Below, in pieces: positions 8,381 to 16,932 of a stretch of 36,840 nt of DNA. Under the pieces are notes generated by a model. That model was not told the origin of the DNA. It searched no databases and saw only the letters and a list, made by a program, of their open reading frames with translations. The DNA comes from Treponema sp. Lineage in GTDB: Bacteria > Spirochaetota > Spirochaetia > Treponematales > Treponemataceae. The translations under genes were made by a program, and so were the position numbers. How positions within the stretch are numbered: position 1 is the first letter of the stretch; every line of letters starts with the position of its first letter. Location: the NCBI GenBank assembly GCA_017476165.1, contig JAFVDR010000082.1, forward strand, positions 1-36,840. The letters are read 5' to 3'.

Positions 8381-8944
8381 TTATTTTGCCTGCGTGTTGT
8401 AAACGTATATGTCGTAGAAAGAAAATGATGAATCAGAGCCGAGGGTGAATTCCCTCAGCCATCCTTCTTTATAGATTTCCAGACGCCCACTCTTGTCAAG
8501 GTATCTGAGCATCTCAGGATGTCCGTCTGCAATCATGTATGCACCAGACTCATAGTCAAAGTCAGCAAGCGGTTTGCTCAGCGTCGTGGTCATTCCTCTT
8601 TTGTATTCAACGCACCAATCACTTCCTGTTTTCTTAATGGAACAGTCTTTGTACAGTCTGATGGGCTTGTCCTTTTTCTTTTCATACAGACTTACCGTGC
8701 TTGACGGTGGCTGCCTGTTCTTGCCGCCGTATTGAACCCAATAGGCATCATATTCTTCCTTTGTCATGTCTTCCCAGCTGTAGTTGCCATTGACGGACGC
8801 TGGCATGGAGTCAACGATTTCGCCTGGGTCAGTAAGGTCATTGATGCTTGGAATGTTGTCAATAGCATCGTTTATGGCAGATATGCAGCCTGTCATAATC
8901 TGCATCAAAAGGATAAATGCAGTTGTTGCAATTTTGTTTTTCAT
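8381..8944 (-). CDS. Putative lipoprotein of unknown function
   Basis: This is a 187-residue protein. The N-terminal hydrophobic stretch ends in IMTGC, a good lipobox with the cysteine at about residue 20. The mature part is polar, with two tryptophans near SWEDMTKEEYDAYW and a C-terminal beta-like region (SSFSFYDIYVYN). I recognise no domain. Its ATG overlaps the stop of the preceding SH3-type lipoprotein gene by four bases (ATGA) and has GGGGA upstream, so the two are translationally coupled and probably form a secreted pair. Confidence 0.75.
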   Translation of the reverse strand: MKNKIATTAFILLMQIMTGCISAINDAIDNIPSINDLTDPGEIVDSMPASVNGNYSWEDMTKEEYDAYWVQYGGKNRQPPSSTVSLYEKKKDKPIRLYKDCSIKKTGSDWCVEYKRGMTTTLSKPLADFDYESGAYMIADGHPEMLRYLDKSGRLEIYKEGWLREFTLGSDSSFSFYDIYVYNTQAK

Positions 8945-9825
8945 GGAAGTTCCCCTACATCAAATGCTATCCACTGTTCTGGAATGTAATAGCGTGGGCC
9001 ACCACGCTCTGCGGAGGTGTATCCTCCAAAAATCCACCCCTCGTGTCCTTTGTATGAAATCTTGAGCCATCTGTCTGTCATTCCTTCTATGGTATCGCTT
9101 TCCTCGGTTATGGCGAGCGTTTTGACATTTGTTTGATGAGGATCGGTGTCTCCTGGACGTATGGTATATACTACAACGTTGTCGTTGATGCCAGGGTTTT
9201 GTCTTATGTTCAGATTTTCCCATACGGAGAGTGTCTGCTCCATCTTGCGTACTGTCCATGTTTTTCCTGCAAAGGAAAGCGTTTCCTGTATTTCAAAGCG
9301 GTTGTCTTCGTAGGGATCATTCATGCCGCCCAGAAAGGAGTCGCAGCTGCAAATCCATCCTTCTTGACCTTCATATTTGATTTTGTACCAGTGTTCTCCA
9401 CTGACTGATCCCCATTCACTTTTAGGTTCGTTGAACCGCCGTATGGAACAGGTTTGCAAGATTTGCATGGTGTCTCCATCCGTAAGGATTGCTAAAGGTT
9501 CATCTCTGTTATGGTCTTTGTACATCATGTGACCGTCTTCGGAAAGCATTGCTCCGATGGTGACGTTCATTTCGCATTTTCTGATGATGGTGCTTACTCC
9601 ATCCGTGTTTGAACTGAAAACTATCGTTCCATTACCGTTTGCGTAATTGGGGACATGCTCCTGTACTGTGCTCTCCTTTTCAGAAGTAGTCTTGGCTGTA
9701 TTGCTTTGCGAACTGGTGGCTGCGCCTTGATTCTGTTCATTCATAGTCTCTTTTCCTTTGCACGAAAAAGTCGCCGTGCAAAGAATGCATATTCCAACTG
9801 CTTTTACTAGTGCTGTTTTCTTCAT
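8941..9825 (-). CDS. SH3b-domain lipoprotein
   Basis: This is a 294-residue exported protein. A signal sequence ends at TATFSC (cysteine about residue 22, a relaxed spirochaetal lipobox). A low-complexity Ser/Thr/Gln linker leads to two bacterial SH3-like repeats. One is around WYKIKYEGQEGWICSCDSF (about residues 145-165), the other around ENLNIRQNPG to WLKISYKGHEGWIFGGYTS (about 205-275). Such SH3b folds usually bind peptidoglycan or proteins in the envelope. The ribosome binding site AAAGGAG precedes the ATG. The coupled downstream gene encodes a second lipoprotein. Confidence 0.83.
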   Translation of the reverse strand: MKKTALVKAVGICILCTATFSCKGKETMNEQNQGAATSSQSNTAKTTSEKESTVQEHVPNYANGNGTIVFSSNTDGVSTIIRKCEMNVTIGAMLSEDGHMMYKDHNRDEPLAILTDGDTMQILQTCSIRRFNEPKSEWGSVSGEHWYKIKYEGQEGWICSCDSFLGGMNDPYEDNRFEIQETLSFAGKTWTVRKMEQTLSVWENLNIRQNPGINDNVVVYTIRPGDTDPHQTNVKTLAITEESDTIEGMTDRWLKISYKGHEGWIFGGYTSAERGGPRYYIPEQWIAFDVGELP

Positions 9826-9857
9826 AAAACGAACTCCTTTCTTCTTATTTATGAGAG

Positions 9858-9885
9858 CTGTTCAGAAAATTTTTTTTCTGAACAG
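9858..9885. repeat. 28-bp perfect palindrome, CTGTTC(A/G)GAAA family
   Basis: CTGTTCAGAAAA, a TTTT centre, and its exact complement form a hairpin just after the ybjQ stop on the minus strand. It could act as a terminator. It has the same length and the same CTGTTC..GAAA arms as the palindrome at 15627-15654, and both are flanked by AGAGCTG or its complement, so it belongs to a dispersed repeat family. Confidence 0.7.
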
Positions 9886-9887
9886 AT

Positions 9888-10208
9888 TTATTCTACGACA
9901 ACAGCCGTGCCACTTGCAGTGACCATGAGCATTCCATTGTCAGAACCAAGTACTTCGTAGTCAATGTCTACTCCAACGACAGCGTTTGCCCCCATTTTTG
10001 AAGCTCTTTGCTGCATTTCCTGCACAGCCTGCTCCCGTGCATTGATGAGTTCATTTTCATACGTTCCAGATCTGCCGCCAAAAAAGTTGCGCAGTCCTGC
10101 CGCCATGTCTGCAATGACGTTTACTCCCGAAATTACTTCGCCAAAGACAATGCCTTTGTACGCAATAATTCTTTTGCCTTCAATGTTTGGTGTTGTTGTT
10201 GCAATCAT
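9888..10208 (-). CDS. YbjQ/UPF0145 family protein
   Basis: This is a 106-residue protein of the YbjQ family, whose members form oligomeric rings of unclear function sometimes described as heavy-metal-binding-like. The family pattern is complete: [24 protein letters not shown], an [29 protein letters not shown]-like helix (about residues 52-80), and [27 protein letters not shown] sits five bases before the ATG. Its start lies inside the end of the acyltransferase gene (29-base overlap), so it is probably co-transcribed and coupled. Length is normal. Confidence 0.9.
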   Translation of the reverse strand: MIATTTPNIEGKRIIAYKGIVFGEVISGVNVIADMAAGLRNFFGGRSGTYENELINAREQAVQEMQQRASKMGANAVVGVDIDYEVLGSDNGMLMVTASGTAVVVE

Positions 10209-11514
10209 TCTTGCCCTCCATTATTTTTTTGCTGCTGCTGTGCCTTTTTAAGGCTGTCTTTTTTTTATAGAGATATTCCACCGCAAACTGTATTTTCGTG
10301 GCATTAAAACCATCTTCCAGTGGAAAAATAAAGTATGTATTGTCCAGTGTCGAAAGAGTGATACACTGCCCTTTGTTCCTGTAGTCATATTCCGTGTGAA
10401 TGGAATACATGGTGTCGGAAGCAAAGAACAATGTTTCTTCCGTTTCGTGTCCGTAATCCTTGAACGTCAGGTAACATCCATCTTCTTTGTGGCACAACCT
10501 GCCTGTGCCACAATCAATAAAGTTGACGGCATTTGGCAGGGATTCAATATGAACCTTTATGTCCAAAAAGTATGAGCCGGAATCAATTTCGTGCATCACC
10601 TGTGCTCTTTCCCATTCATACCAGTTTGGAATGTGGGCAAAGTCTACGCTCGTGTCTCTGTAAGGAGTTGTTGTACTGTCCGTGCGTTCAAGCCTGCTGT
10701 ATTCATCTTTGTGCCACGAAGCTCCACATGCCGTGCAAAAAAGGTCTGCATCCTGCCCTTTCATGGCAAACGATGTGCCGCATACGGGACATTGGTACAG
10801 AGGTTTTTCAAGCCCCTCTGCCCTTTTGGGATATGTAATGGCCATCCTGCTGTCCCACTGCCACTTGTATTCATCGTACTGCATGAACTGTGCAATCTTT
10901 TTATTTACCTCGTGCACAGAAGCCTTTCTCAGTTCTTCTTGGGTAAACACCTGTGTTACGGTCGCTTCCAGATACACATCTTTTCGCTTTGCAAGATTCC
11001 AGATGGGTGACTGCAGGTAGTTGCCCCTCATGTTGAGTATGACAAGCGGCACGTCCAAAAGCTTTGCAAGTTTGCCAACGGCAGGAGACAACTCGGATGA
11101 GGTACCTACGTTGGCGTATCTGGCTTCGGGGTATTGCACCAGAATGCCTTTTCTTTTTATGACTTGTTGGATGTTCCGTATCAGGGCAAAATCAGTGATG
11201 AACTTTCTGGTGCCAAGGCAGCCCATCTTTCGATACAGCCATTCTCCGTACATTTCAAAGCCTTCCAGCTCAGACACGTAGTTTATTCTGTGTGGGAAAA
11301 AAACAGCTTGGCTTACCATAAAGTCCATTAAGGAATGATGCGTTCCCAGCACAAGAAACGGTGGTTTTAGTCCCTTCATGCGCACTTTGTGTATCTTAAG
11401 CTTGCTCCCCACAAGCGTAATCATCATGTAAAGCCAAAACAGGGGCATTAAAAAAAGGCTCTGCTTTGGCGGAATTCTGTTCCTGTCAAAAGGCGTTGCT
11501 ACTATTTTTTTCAT
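10180..11514 (-). CDS. PlsC-like acyltransferase with internal zinc ribbon
   Basis: This is a 444-residue protein. An N-terminal membrane-associated helix (about residues 20-38) precedes a glycerolipid acyltransferase domain (about 45-220). The catalytic HX4D is seen as HHSLMD (about 59-64), and [10 protein letters not shown] stands in place of the usual EGTR block. A four-cysteine zinc ribbon CPVCG..CTACG lies at about residues 241-263. A C-terminal domain of about 160 residues is beta-rich and unrecognised. The expected reaction is transfer of an acyl chain to a lysophospholipid. The zinc ribbon and C-terminal part are unusual for PlsC. The ATG overlaps the preceding stop (ATGA), and ybjQ follows with overlap. 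Confidence 0.82.
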   Translation of the reverse strand: MKKIVATPFDRNRIPPKQSLFLMPLFWLYMMITLVGSKLKIHKVRMKGLKPPFLVLGTHHSLMDFMVSQAVFFPHRINYVSELEGFEMYGEWLYRKMGCLGTRKFITDFALIRNIQQVIKRKGILVQYPEARYANVGTSSELSPAVGKLAKLLDVPLVILNMRGNYLQSPIWNLAKRKDVYLEATVTQVFTQEELRKASVHEVNKKIAQFMQYDEYKWQWDSRMAITYPKRAEGLEKPLYQCPVCGTSFAMKGQDADLFCTACGASWHKDEYSRLERTDSTTTPYRDTSVDFAHIPNWYEWERAQVMHEIDSGSYFLDIKVHIESLPNAVNFIDCGTGRLCHKEDGCYLTFKDYGHETEETLFFASDTMYSIHTEYDYRNKGQCITLSTLDNTYFIFPLEDGFNATKIQFAVEYLYKKKTALKRHSSSKKIMEGKNDCNNNTKH

Positions 11515-11834
11515 GCAGGATGCCTTATCCTTTTGTTTGACATGAAGTGCTTTTTATTCATGCCATCGTACACATGAGAAACATGAGCAAGAATCATGCA
11601 TACAGCCCCTGGTCCAATGAACAAAGCATCGGTGAACTGTGGCTTAAAACCTACCAGTGTTGCAAGGTATGCCCCCTTCGTATAGTTCCAGATGGCTATG
11701 CTGTACTCGCCAGGGACAAGCTGAGCATTCCGAAAGCCATGCCGCCACTGTCCTGGTAATGGTGCAGTTCTTCTTGCTGAACCGTCCGTCAGCTTTTGTT
11801 CCAGAATGTCAGTGCACGATGATTCTCTGTTCAT
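11511..11834 (-). CDS. Short hypothetical protein, possibly frameshifted membrane protein
   Basis: This is a 107-residue product. The start at 11834 is chosen because its ATG overlaps the TRAP permease stop (ATGA), and its own stop overlaps the acyltransferase start in the same way. Only the C-terminal half looks protein-like: IAIWNYTKGAYLATLVGF, then a hydrophobic segment ALFIGPGAVCMILAHVSHVY. The N-terminal half is proline/arginine-rich. In the next frame (about 11710-11770) a hydrophobic stretch MAFGMLSLSLASTA occurs that would join well to IAIWNY. A single-base frameshift near 11700 in a small membrane protein is therefore possible. No strong ribosome binding site is visible. The family is unknown. 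Confidence 0.45.
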   Translation of the reverse strand: MNRESSCTDILEQKLTDGSARRTAPLPGQWRHGFRNAQLVPGEYSIAIWNYTKGAYLATLVGFKPQFTDALFIGPGAVCMILAHVSHVYDGMNKKHFMSNKRIRHPA

Positions 11835-13903
11835 GCTGCTGCGCTTTTTTTGCTTCGGATCAACTGCAGCACGACAAGAATTGCAATGATGGCAAGACCA
11901 ACGGCATCTGTTTTTGCTTCTGGAATGATGCAGCATAATCCTGCTGCAATAAGAATGAGCCGTTCCACGACAGATGCCGTATTCTTTGCCTTTGCAGAAG
12001 CCTGCGTTGCATTGAGGAATCCCGTGTGTCCGAACGCATATCCCTCAAGACCTGCACTAATGCCGAACATGCCGATTATGGCTGTGAGTGTAATGTACAG
12101 GATTGATCCTATGGTTGCATCAATCATAAGCATCTGCGGATTGTAAATGAACATGTACGGCACAATGAATGCTCCAATGGCAAGCTTTGTTGCATTCAGG
12201 GCTGTCTTCATCGGCTTTGCCTTTGCAATGGCCGCTCCTGCAATGGCCGCAAGGGCGACAGGAGGGGTTATGTCTGCAATAATGCCAAAGTAGAATGCAA
12301 ACATGTGTGCAGGAAGAATTTGCAATGCCGTGACATCGGCAGCGTTTCCGTAAATGCACTTGATGATGGCTCCAGCCGTAATGGTAGATGTAATCAGATA
12401 GTTCGCCGTTGTCGGGGCTCCCATCCCCAATATAATGGAAGAAATCATCGTCAAAAGCAGGGTAATGAACAGCTTGCCATGTGCAAGGGCTACAAGACCT
12501 GCTCCCATTTTGAGTCCAAGTCCCGTAAGCGTAACGACTCCAATGATGATGCCTGCCATGCCACAGGCAATGGCTACACTGATGATGCTACGGGCTGCGG
12601 AACACAGAACCTGAATGATGTCGTTCATGCCAAAGCGAGGACGCTTGCCGCAGGCAATGTCAACGAATGATGTTCCCAGTCCAATGACAAGGCATGAGAG
12701 AATGCCCATGAGTGCCGAGTACGTTGCCGTTTTGCCGGAGCATAAAAACACAATGATGATGAGCAGCGGCAAAATCATGTAGCCTTGCTTCAGGAACAGC
12801 GGCAGAAAACGCGGCAGCTGGTCTCGTGAAAGACCTTTAAGCCCCAGCTTGTGGGCTTCTAGGTGCACCGTGATGAAGATTCCCGTAAAGTACAGCAAAG
12901 CAGGAATGATTGCAGCCTTGATGACCGTCACGTAGCTAACGCCCGTGCTTTCTGCCATAAGGAATGCTGCTGCTCCCATGATGGGAGGCATGAGCTGTCC
13001 GCCAGTAGATGCCGCAGCTTCTACTGCACCGGCAAATTCCCCCTTGTAGCCGAGTTTTTTCATCATGGGGATGGTGAAAGAGCCTGAACCTACCGTATTT
13101 GATACGGAGCTGCCGGAAACTGTTCCGAGCAATGCGGAAGACAGGACGGCAACTTTTGCAGGTCCACCGCTTGCACCTCCGGCAATGGCATTGCACACGT
13201 CAATAAAGAACTGACCGATGCCTGTTTTTTCAAGACACGCACCAAACAGAATGAACAGGAATATGAACGTAGAACACGCACCGATTGGCGTGCCCATAAT
13301 GCCCTCCGTTGTATAGAACAAATGGCTTGTAATGCGTACCAGAGAATAGCCGCGATGGTTCAGGAACCCCGGCAGATATTTGCCTATGAATGCATACAGT
13401 ATGAAAGCACCTGCGATAATCATGATGGGCAGTCCTACAATGCGCCGGCATGATTCAAACAGAATGATGATGCCGATTACGCCAATGACAATGTCGAGCG
13501 TGGTGTATGCACCTGCACGGCGGACAATGGCTTCAAAATTGGTAATGTAATACACCCATGCCCCTGCTCCCACAAATGCAAGAATGACATCGTATAAAGG
13601 CAACGTGTTGCGGGGCATCTTTTTTGTGGCAGGAAAAAGCAGGAATGCCAGTGCCTGCACGAATGCAAGATGCGTGGCGCGCACGAGCTGAGCAGGAATG
13701 TGTCCCGAAAGCGTAGCATACAGCTGAAAGGCGCAGAATGCTATAGAGATAAGGACTGTGATGTACTGCCGCCAGCACTTGTGTTCACGATACGCCTGTT
13801 CCCTGTCCAAATCCTGCATGAGCTGCTTCATCTCATCTTCGTTTGTGGTAGGGTTGATGATGTCTGCCAGGTCTTCGGTGGTTTCATCAAAGTTTTTTTT
13901 CAT
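11831..13903 (-). CDS. TRAP transporter fused permease subunit (DctQM type)
   Basis: This is a permease of about 690 residues for a tripartite ATP-independent periplasmic transporter of the TAXI type, in which the small (Q) and large (M) membrane subunits are fused. A charged N-terminus (about 50 residues) precedes many membrane helices. The M-domain signatures include GTVSGSSVSNTVGSGSFTIP, STGGQLMPPIMGAAAFLMAE and GMGAPTTANYL. The ATG at 13903 is preferred over an upstream GTG because GGGAGG stands five bases before it. It overlaps the DUF1850 gene by 17 bases. The substrate is unknown; such systems often import organic acids or amino acids using an ion gradient. Confidence 0.93.
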   Translation of the reverse strand: MKKNFDETTEDLADIINPTTNEDEMKQLMQDLDREQAYREHKCWRQYITVLISIAFCAFQLYATLSGHIPAQLVRATHLAFVQALAFLLFPATKKMPRNTLPLYDVILAFVGAGAWVYYITNFEAIVRRAGAYTTLDIVIGVIGIIILFESCRRIVGLPIMIIAGAFILYAFIGKYLPGFLNHRGYSLVRITSHLFYTTEGIMGTPIGACSTFIFLFILFGACLEKTGIGQFFIDVCNAIAGGASGGPAKVAVLSSALLGTVSGSSVSNTVGSGSFTIPMMKKLGYKGEFAGAVEAAASTGGQLMPPIMGAAAFLMAESTGVSYVTVIKAAIIPALLYFTGIFITVHLEAHKLGLKGLSRDQLPRFLPLFLKQGYMILPLLIIIVFLCSGKTATYSALMGILSCLVIGLGTSFVDIACGKRPRFGMNDIIQVLCSAARSIISVAIACGMAGIIIGVVTLTGLGLKMGAGLVALAHGKLFITLLLTMISSIILGMGAPTTANYLITSTITAGAIIKCIYGNAADVTALQILPAHMFAFYFGIIADITPPVALAAIAGAAIAKAKPMKTALNATKLAIGAFIVPYMFIYNPQMLMIDATIGSILYITLTAIIGMFGISAGLEGYAFGHTGFLNATQASAKAKNTASVVERLILIAAGLCCIIPEAKTDAVGLAIIAILVVLQLIRSKKSAAA

Positions 13904-14489
13904 TTTTACCTCCCAGTTTTTGTTCACATAGTATGTAGTCCAGAACCGACACCCTCTTTATGGAAAATAAGAGGCTGGTTTGAACTGGAACATAATTTTT
14001 CAGAAAATATTCATTTTCTCCAATGGTAATGGAATGTTCTGCGATGACTCCCACCGCAAGCAGGAACGAACAAAGCTCTTTGTTCAAGTCGTCAAGTACA
14101 TAGCCGGTGTCCGTAACCGTAAAGGAACATCCGGCCGTTTCTTCTGGCTCGGGAATGCCTGCACCATAGGAAACGAATACCGATTTTTTCAGGATAAAGG
14201 CTTTCTTGCCCCCGACATTCCGGCATTCATAGTAGTCATGAATGCGTCCTTTGTTCACTGAATGCGTGTATGAAATGACAAAACCTTCCAACGCAGGTCT
14301 TGAATAAATGTTTTCTGCAAAATTCTTTCTGCCCGCACCATGGTGCGCATCAATGCTTGCACCGAGTACAGACGGAGTGCGCCGTGGCGAAATGACCACC
14401 ACCGTGATGCATGGAATGCATGCGGCAACTAGCAGCACCGCAATGCAGGCAGAAAGCAGCTGAAGCTGACGTTTAATCTTTTTCTTCAA
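13887..14489 (-). CDS. DUF1850 protein of the TRAP-TAXI operon
   Basis: This is a 200-residue protein with an N-terminal membrane anchor (about residues 8-32). The extracytoplasmic domain has typical DUF1850 features: FVISYTHSVNKGRIHDYYEC, a strand FILKKSVFVSYGAGIPEPEE, and DTGYVL. DUF1850 genes commonly sit between the solute-binding and permease genes of TAXI-type TRAP systems, as here. The start appears to be TTG at 14489, with no clear ribosome binding site, 16 bases after the binding-protein stop, so coupling is likely. The C-terminal extension (about 130-200) is longer than I expect for the core domain. Its role is not established. Confidence 0.8.
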   Translation of the reverse strand: MKKKIKRQLQLLSACIAVLLVAACIPCITVVVISPRRTPSVLGASIDAHHGAGRKNFAENIYSRPALEGFVISYTHSVNKGRIHDYYECRNVGGKKAFILKKSVFVSYGAGIPEPEETAGCSFTVTDTGYVLDDLNKELCSFLLAVGVIAEHSITIGENEYFLKNYVPVQTSLLFSIKRVSVLDYILCEQKLGGKNEKKL

Positions 14490-14505
14490 AGCAAGGTACG
14501 GATCG

Positions 14506-15456
14506 TTAGTTTACGCTTAGTCCGATTTCCTTATAGTACTTTACTGCACCCGGGTGGAACGGAACGGAAACGCCTGTAATGGCTGATTCTGCGGAAATTT
14601 CCCTTCCTTTTGCATGGGAAGAACCCAGTTCATACAGGTTGTCAAAGATTGCCTTAGTCATTTCGTATACTGTGTCTTCGTCAAGATTTTTGTTTACGGC
14701 AAGTGTTGCCTTGATTGCCAAAGCTTCGGTGTCCGTATCAGTTCCCTTGTATGTGCCGCCTGGAATGACAGTCTTTGTGTAGTAGCCGTATTTTGCCATG
14801 ATTGCATCAGCTTCTGGACCGGTAACGGGAATCAAGACAAGACCTGCAGTAAAGGCAAGTTCCTGAAGGGCTGCATTTGGCACGCCGGCAGTAACAAAAC
14901 ATGCGTCCAGCGTTCCGTTTTGAATGCCTTCTGCAGATTCCTTGAACGAAAGGTTGTTTTTCTTGATGTCGTCAAAGGTCATGCCGTAGCCTTCGAAAAT
15001 CTGTTTTACGTTGAACTCAACGCCAGAACCTGCATCGCCTACGGAAACGCGCTTGCCGCGCATGTCTGCTACGGATTTGATGCCGGAATCCTTTGATGCG
15101 GCAATCTGAACGACTTCTGGGTACAGTGTTCCGATTGAAGCAATGTTTGACAGTTTTGTGCCGTCGAACATGTCTGTTCCATTGTATGCATAGTCCATGA
15201 CATCGTTCTGAACAATGGCATATTCTGCATCACCCTTGTTGATAAGGCGAAGGTTTTCTGCAGAAGCGCCCGTTGACTGTGCGGTAACGTTCATGTTTTC
15301 GATTTTTGTGTTCCACAGGTTTGCAAGAACACCACCGAATGCGTAGTACGTTCCGCTCGTTCCGCCGGTTGCCAGAATGTAGTTTTTCTTTTCCTTGCAT
15401 CCTGTTACAGAAAAAAGAGCAGCTGCAATGATGAAACCCAAGAGCAGTTTTTTCAT
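14506..15456 (-). CDS. TAXI family TRAP solute-binding lipoprotein
   Basis: This is a 316-residue periplasmic binding protein. The start is placed at 15456, where AAAGGAG precedes ATG; the longer frame to 15480 is rejected. The signal peptide ends in LFSVTGC, a good lipobox (cysteine about residue 20), so it is membrane-tethered. The family pattern is clear: YILATGGTSGTYYAFGGVLA, the TAQSTGASAENLRLI stretch, IVQNDV, IGTLYPEVVQIAA, and the MRGKRVSVGDAGSGVEFNVKQ-like region. TAXI proteins deliver small molecules to the fused TRAP permease encoded downstream. Confidence 0.94.
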   Translation of the reverse strand: MKKLLLGFIIAAALFSVTGCKEKKNYILATGGTSGTYYAFGGVLANLWNTKIENMNVTAQSTGASAENLRLINKGDAEYAIVQNDVMDYAYNGTDMFDGTKLSNIASIGTLYPEVVQIAASKDSGIKSVADMRGKRVSVGDAGSGVEFNVKQIFEGYGMTFDDIKKNNLSFKESAEGIQNGTLDACFVTAGVPNAALQELAFTAGLVLIPVTGPEADAIMAKYGYYTKTVIPGGTYKGTDTDTEALAIKATLAVNKNLDEDTVYEMTKAIFDNLYELGSSHAKGREISAESAITGVSVPFHPGAVKYYKEIGLSVN

Positions 15457-15786
15457 AAAATTTCTCCTTTTTGTGAGCATTTAATGCTCAAATTGCATAA
15501 ATATAGAAAATAGTATACAAAAATTTCATGAATATGAATAGACCTGTTCGGAAACCCGATGGTTTTTCTCTCTGGTCTTGCATTTTTCAGGCTAAAGCCT
15601 TGCAAAAATGCAGTTTTTTAAAGCTGCTGTTCGGAAACTGAAGTTTCCGAACAGCTCTAATGGTATTGAGGATAGTAAAGAATAGAATGAATGCCGAATC
15701 TCACGCCTTTGCTGCATTCAGAATGACGTTCCAGCAGCAACGCTCCTTCTGCATGGTAGATGCCGGTTGTGTGGATGGCGAGGGCA
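15457..15786. other. Repeat-rich intergenic region
   Basis: No gene is seen in these 330 bases. Minus-strand TATACT (15512-15517) may be the -10 box for the TAXI gene. A dense set of repeats follows. A GTTCGGAAAC element is at 15540-15560. A stem-loop at about 15577-15613 pairs TGCATTTTT with AAAAATGCA. A 28-bp palindrome is at 15627-15654. A stretch around 15700-15716 contains CATTCAGAATGACG, resembling common intergenic repeats. Confidence 0.6.
15627..15654. repeat. 28-bp perfect palindrome with GTTCGGAAAC arms
   Basis: CTGTTCGGAAACT, a GA centre and its exact complement. The 12-base arm CTGTTCGGAAAC is also found in direct orientation at 15543-15554, so a larger hairpin could form. A related sequence is at 20857-20877 and a related palindrome at 9858-9885. 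Confidence 0.75.
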
Positions 15787-16629
15787 TCAAGGAATGGAGC
15801 GAACCAGCCTTAGTCCGAGATTTTTCTGGGTGTGTGAAGGATTGTAGCTGCCCCTTCGCAGGACGGCACATTCAAGGGTTGAGCTGTTGCTTCCGCCGCC
15901 GCGTGTCACACGGTAAATACCTGTTTCTGCACCCTTTGGATTGTCCTGCTCTATCATTTCGTAGCTGCCGTATTTGTCCCAGCACCATTCCCACACGTTG
16001 CCGCTCATGTCGTAAAGGCCAAGTGCATTCGGTGATTTCAGGCAAATCTCATGCGTCTTGGCATTGCTGTTTCCGCTATACCATGCGACTTCGGCAGCGT
16101 TGTCGCTTCCGCTGTACTCGTAGGGACTCTTTACGTTTCCGCCCCTTGCAGCGTATTCCCATTCAGCTTCCGTTGGCAGCCTGTAGCCGTTTGCCTTGAA
16201 GTTGCATTTTATGTAAGTTCCAGAGCCGCTGTAGCATGGGGTGAGCCCTTCCTTTTTGCTAAGCTCGTTGCAAAATTTGAGGGCATCGTACCAACTGATG
16301 GTTTCTACGGGGAGCTTTTTCCCTTTTTGCGTGGAAGGATTCGCGTTCATTACCGATTCGTAGAGTTCCTGGGTCACTTCGGAAGTTCCCATGATGAACG
16401 AATTTACCGTAACGGTGTGCGAATTGTCCATCCTGAAAGAGCCGCCTTTTACGGTGACATAGCCCGTTGTGTTTACGTTCTTCCTTTTGTTTTCACGGAT
16501 GGTAAGCTCCCTGTCTATTTGGGAGCGCAGGTTCCTCAAATCTTCGTCTGTAAGTTCATTGAGCGATATTTGTGCAAAAGCCGTCATTGCAATGAATGCA
16601 AGCAAAGCCAAAACAGTCAGTCTTTTCAT
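15787..16629 (-). CDS. Exported formylglycine-generating-enzyme-like (SUMF1) protein
   Basis: This is a 280-residue protein. A signal peptide ends at TAFAQ (about residue 20), followed by a helical charged segment and an FGE-sulfatase/SUMF1 fold (about 58-278). Signatures are MGTSEVTQELYESVM, PVETISWYDALKFCNELSKK, YRLPTEAEWEYAARGG, LGLYDMSGNVWEWCWD and a final RVTRGGGS..RRG..GLRLVR. Of the two catalytic cysteines of true FGE, only one cysteine (ECAVLRRG) lies in the expected final region, so the fold may serve binding rather than formylglycine formation. AGGAG precedes the ATG. Such exported SUMF1 proteins are frequent in treponemes. Confidence 0.88.
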   Translation of the reverse strand: MKRLTVLALLAFIAMTAFAQISLNELTDEDLRNLRSQIDRELTIRENKRKNVNTTGYVTVKGGSFRMDNSHTVTVNSFIMGTSEVTQELYESVMNANPSTQKGKKLPVETISWYDALKFCNELSKKEGLTPCYSGSGTYIKCNFKANGYRLPTEAEWEYAARGGNVKSPYEYSGSDNAAEVAWYSGNSNAKTHEICLKSPNALGLYDMSGNVWEWCWDKYGSYEMIEQDNPKGAETGIYRVTRGGGSNSSTLECAVLRRGSYNPSHTQKNLGLRLVRSIP

Positions 16630-16649
16630 AGCTATCTCCTAATAATGCA

Positions 16650-16678
16650 AGGATAAGGGTTTTTTTTGCAGCTGTCAA
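16650..16678 (-). promoter_or_regulatory. Promoter of the SUMF1-like gene
   Basis: On the minus strand TTGACA (16673-16678) and TATCCT (16650-16655) are separated by 17 bases, about 21 bases before the ATG at 16629. Confidence 0.6.
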
Positions 16679-16847
16679 TAGACTTGTTCACGGAACTCAG
16701 TCTTTGTCCACAGCAGGGAGCGTTCAGAACGTGGTGCTTGGAGCGTTCTGAGCACGAAGCACAGGCATTCTGAACAACGTGAGGGCTTCGCTCGGAATGA
16801 CTCATAATGCGGGCAAAACTGATTTCCTGTTTCCGTGATTATTCTCA

Positions 16848-16877
16848 TTGACACGCTTAGAAGTAATATGGTATAAT
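16848..16877 (+). promoter_or_regulatory. Strong sigma-70-type promoter
   Basis: A perfect TTGACA (16848-16853) and a perfect TATAAT (16872-16877) are separated by 18 bases. They read into the frameshifted exported-protein gene at 16933, 55 bases downstream. Confidence 0.8.
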
Positions 16878-16932
16878 TTTAATATATTTTAAGAAGTGAA
16901 GTAGAGACGAACATTCTTTTGAAGGAGACTGT

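Larger units (their letters stand above)
16630..16932. other. Divergent promoter region with an intergenic repeat
   Basis: No gene is seen. The region holds the divergent promoters of the SUMF1-like gene and the poly-G gene. Between them (about 16707-16802) lies a repeat-like stretch with several variants of GCGTTCTGA/GCATTCTGAAC, the arms GTGCTT and AAGCAC, and CTTCGCTCGGAATGAC, which resembles the short intergenic repeats spread through many treponeme genomes. Confidence 0.5.

Noticed and set aside
8960-9259. Long open frames in other phases or on the opposite strand of real genes (also for example 4565-5059, 12305-12670, 22564-22794, 29147-29662)
   Set aside because: They lack ribosome binding sites and recognisable motifs and lie wholly inside confidently identified genes.
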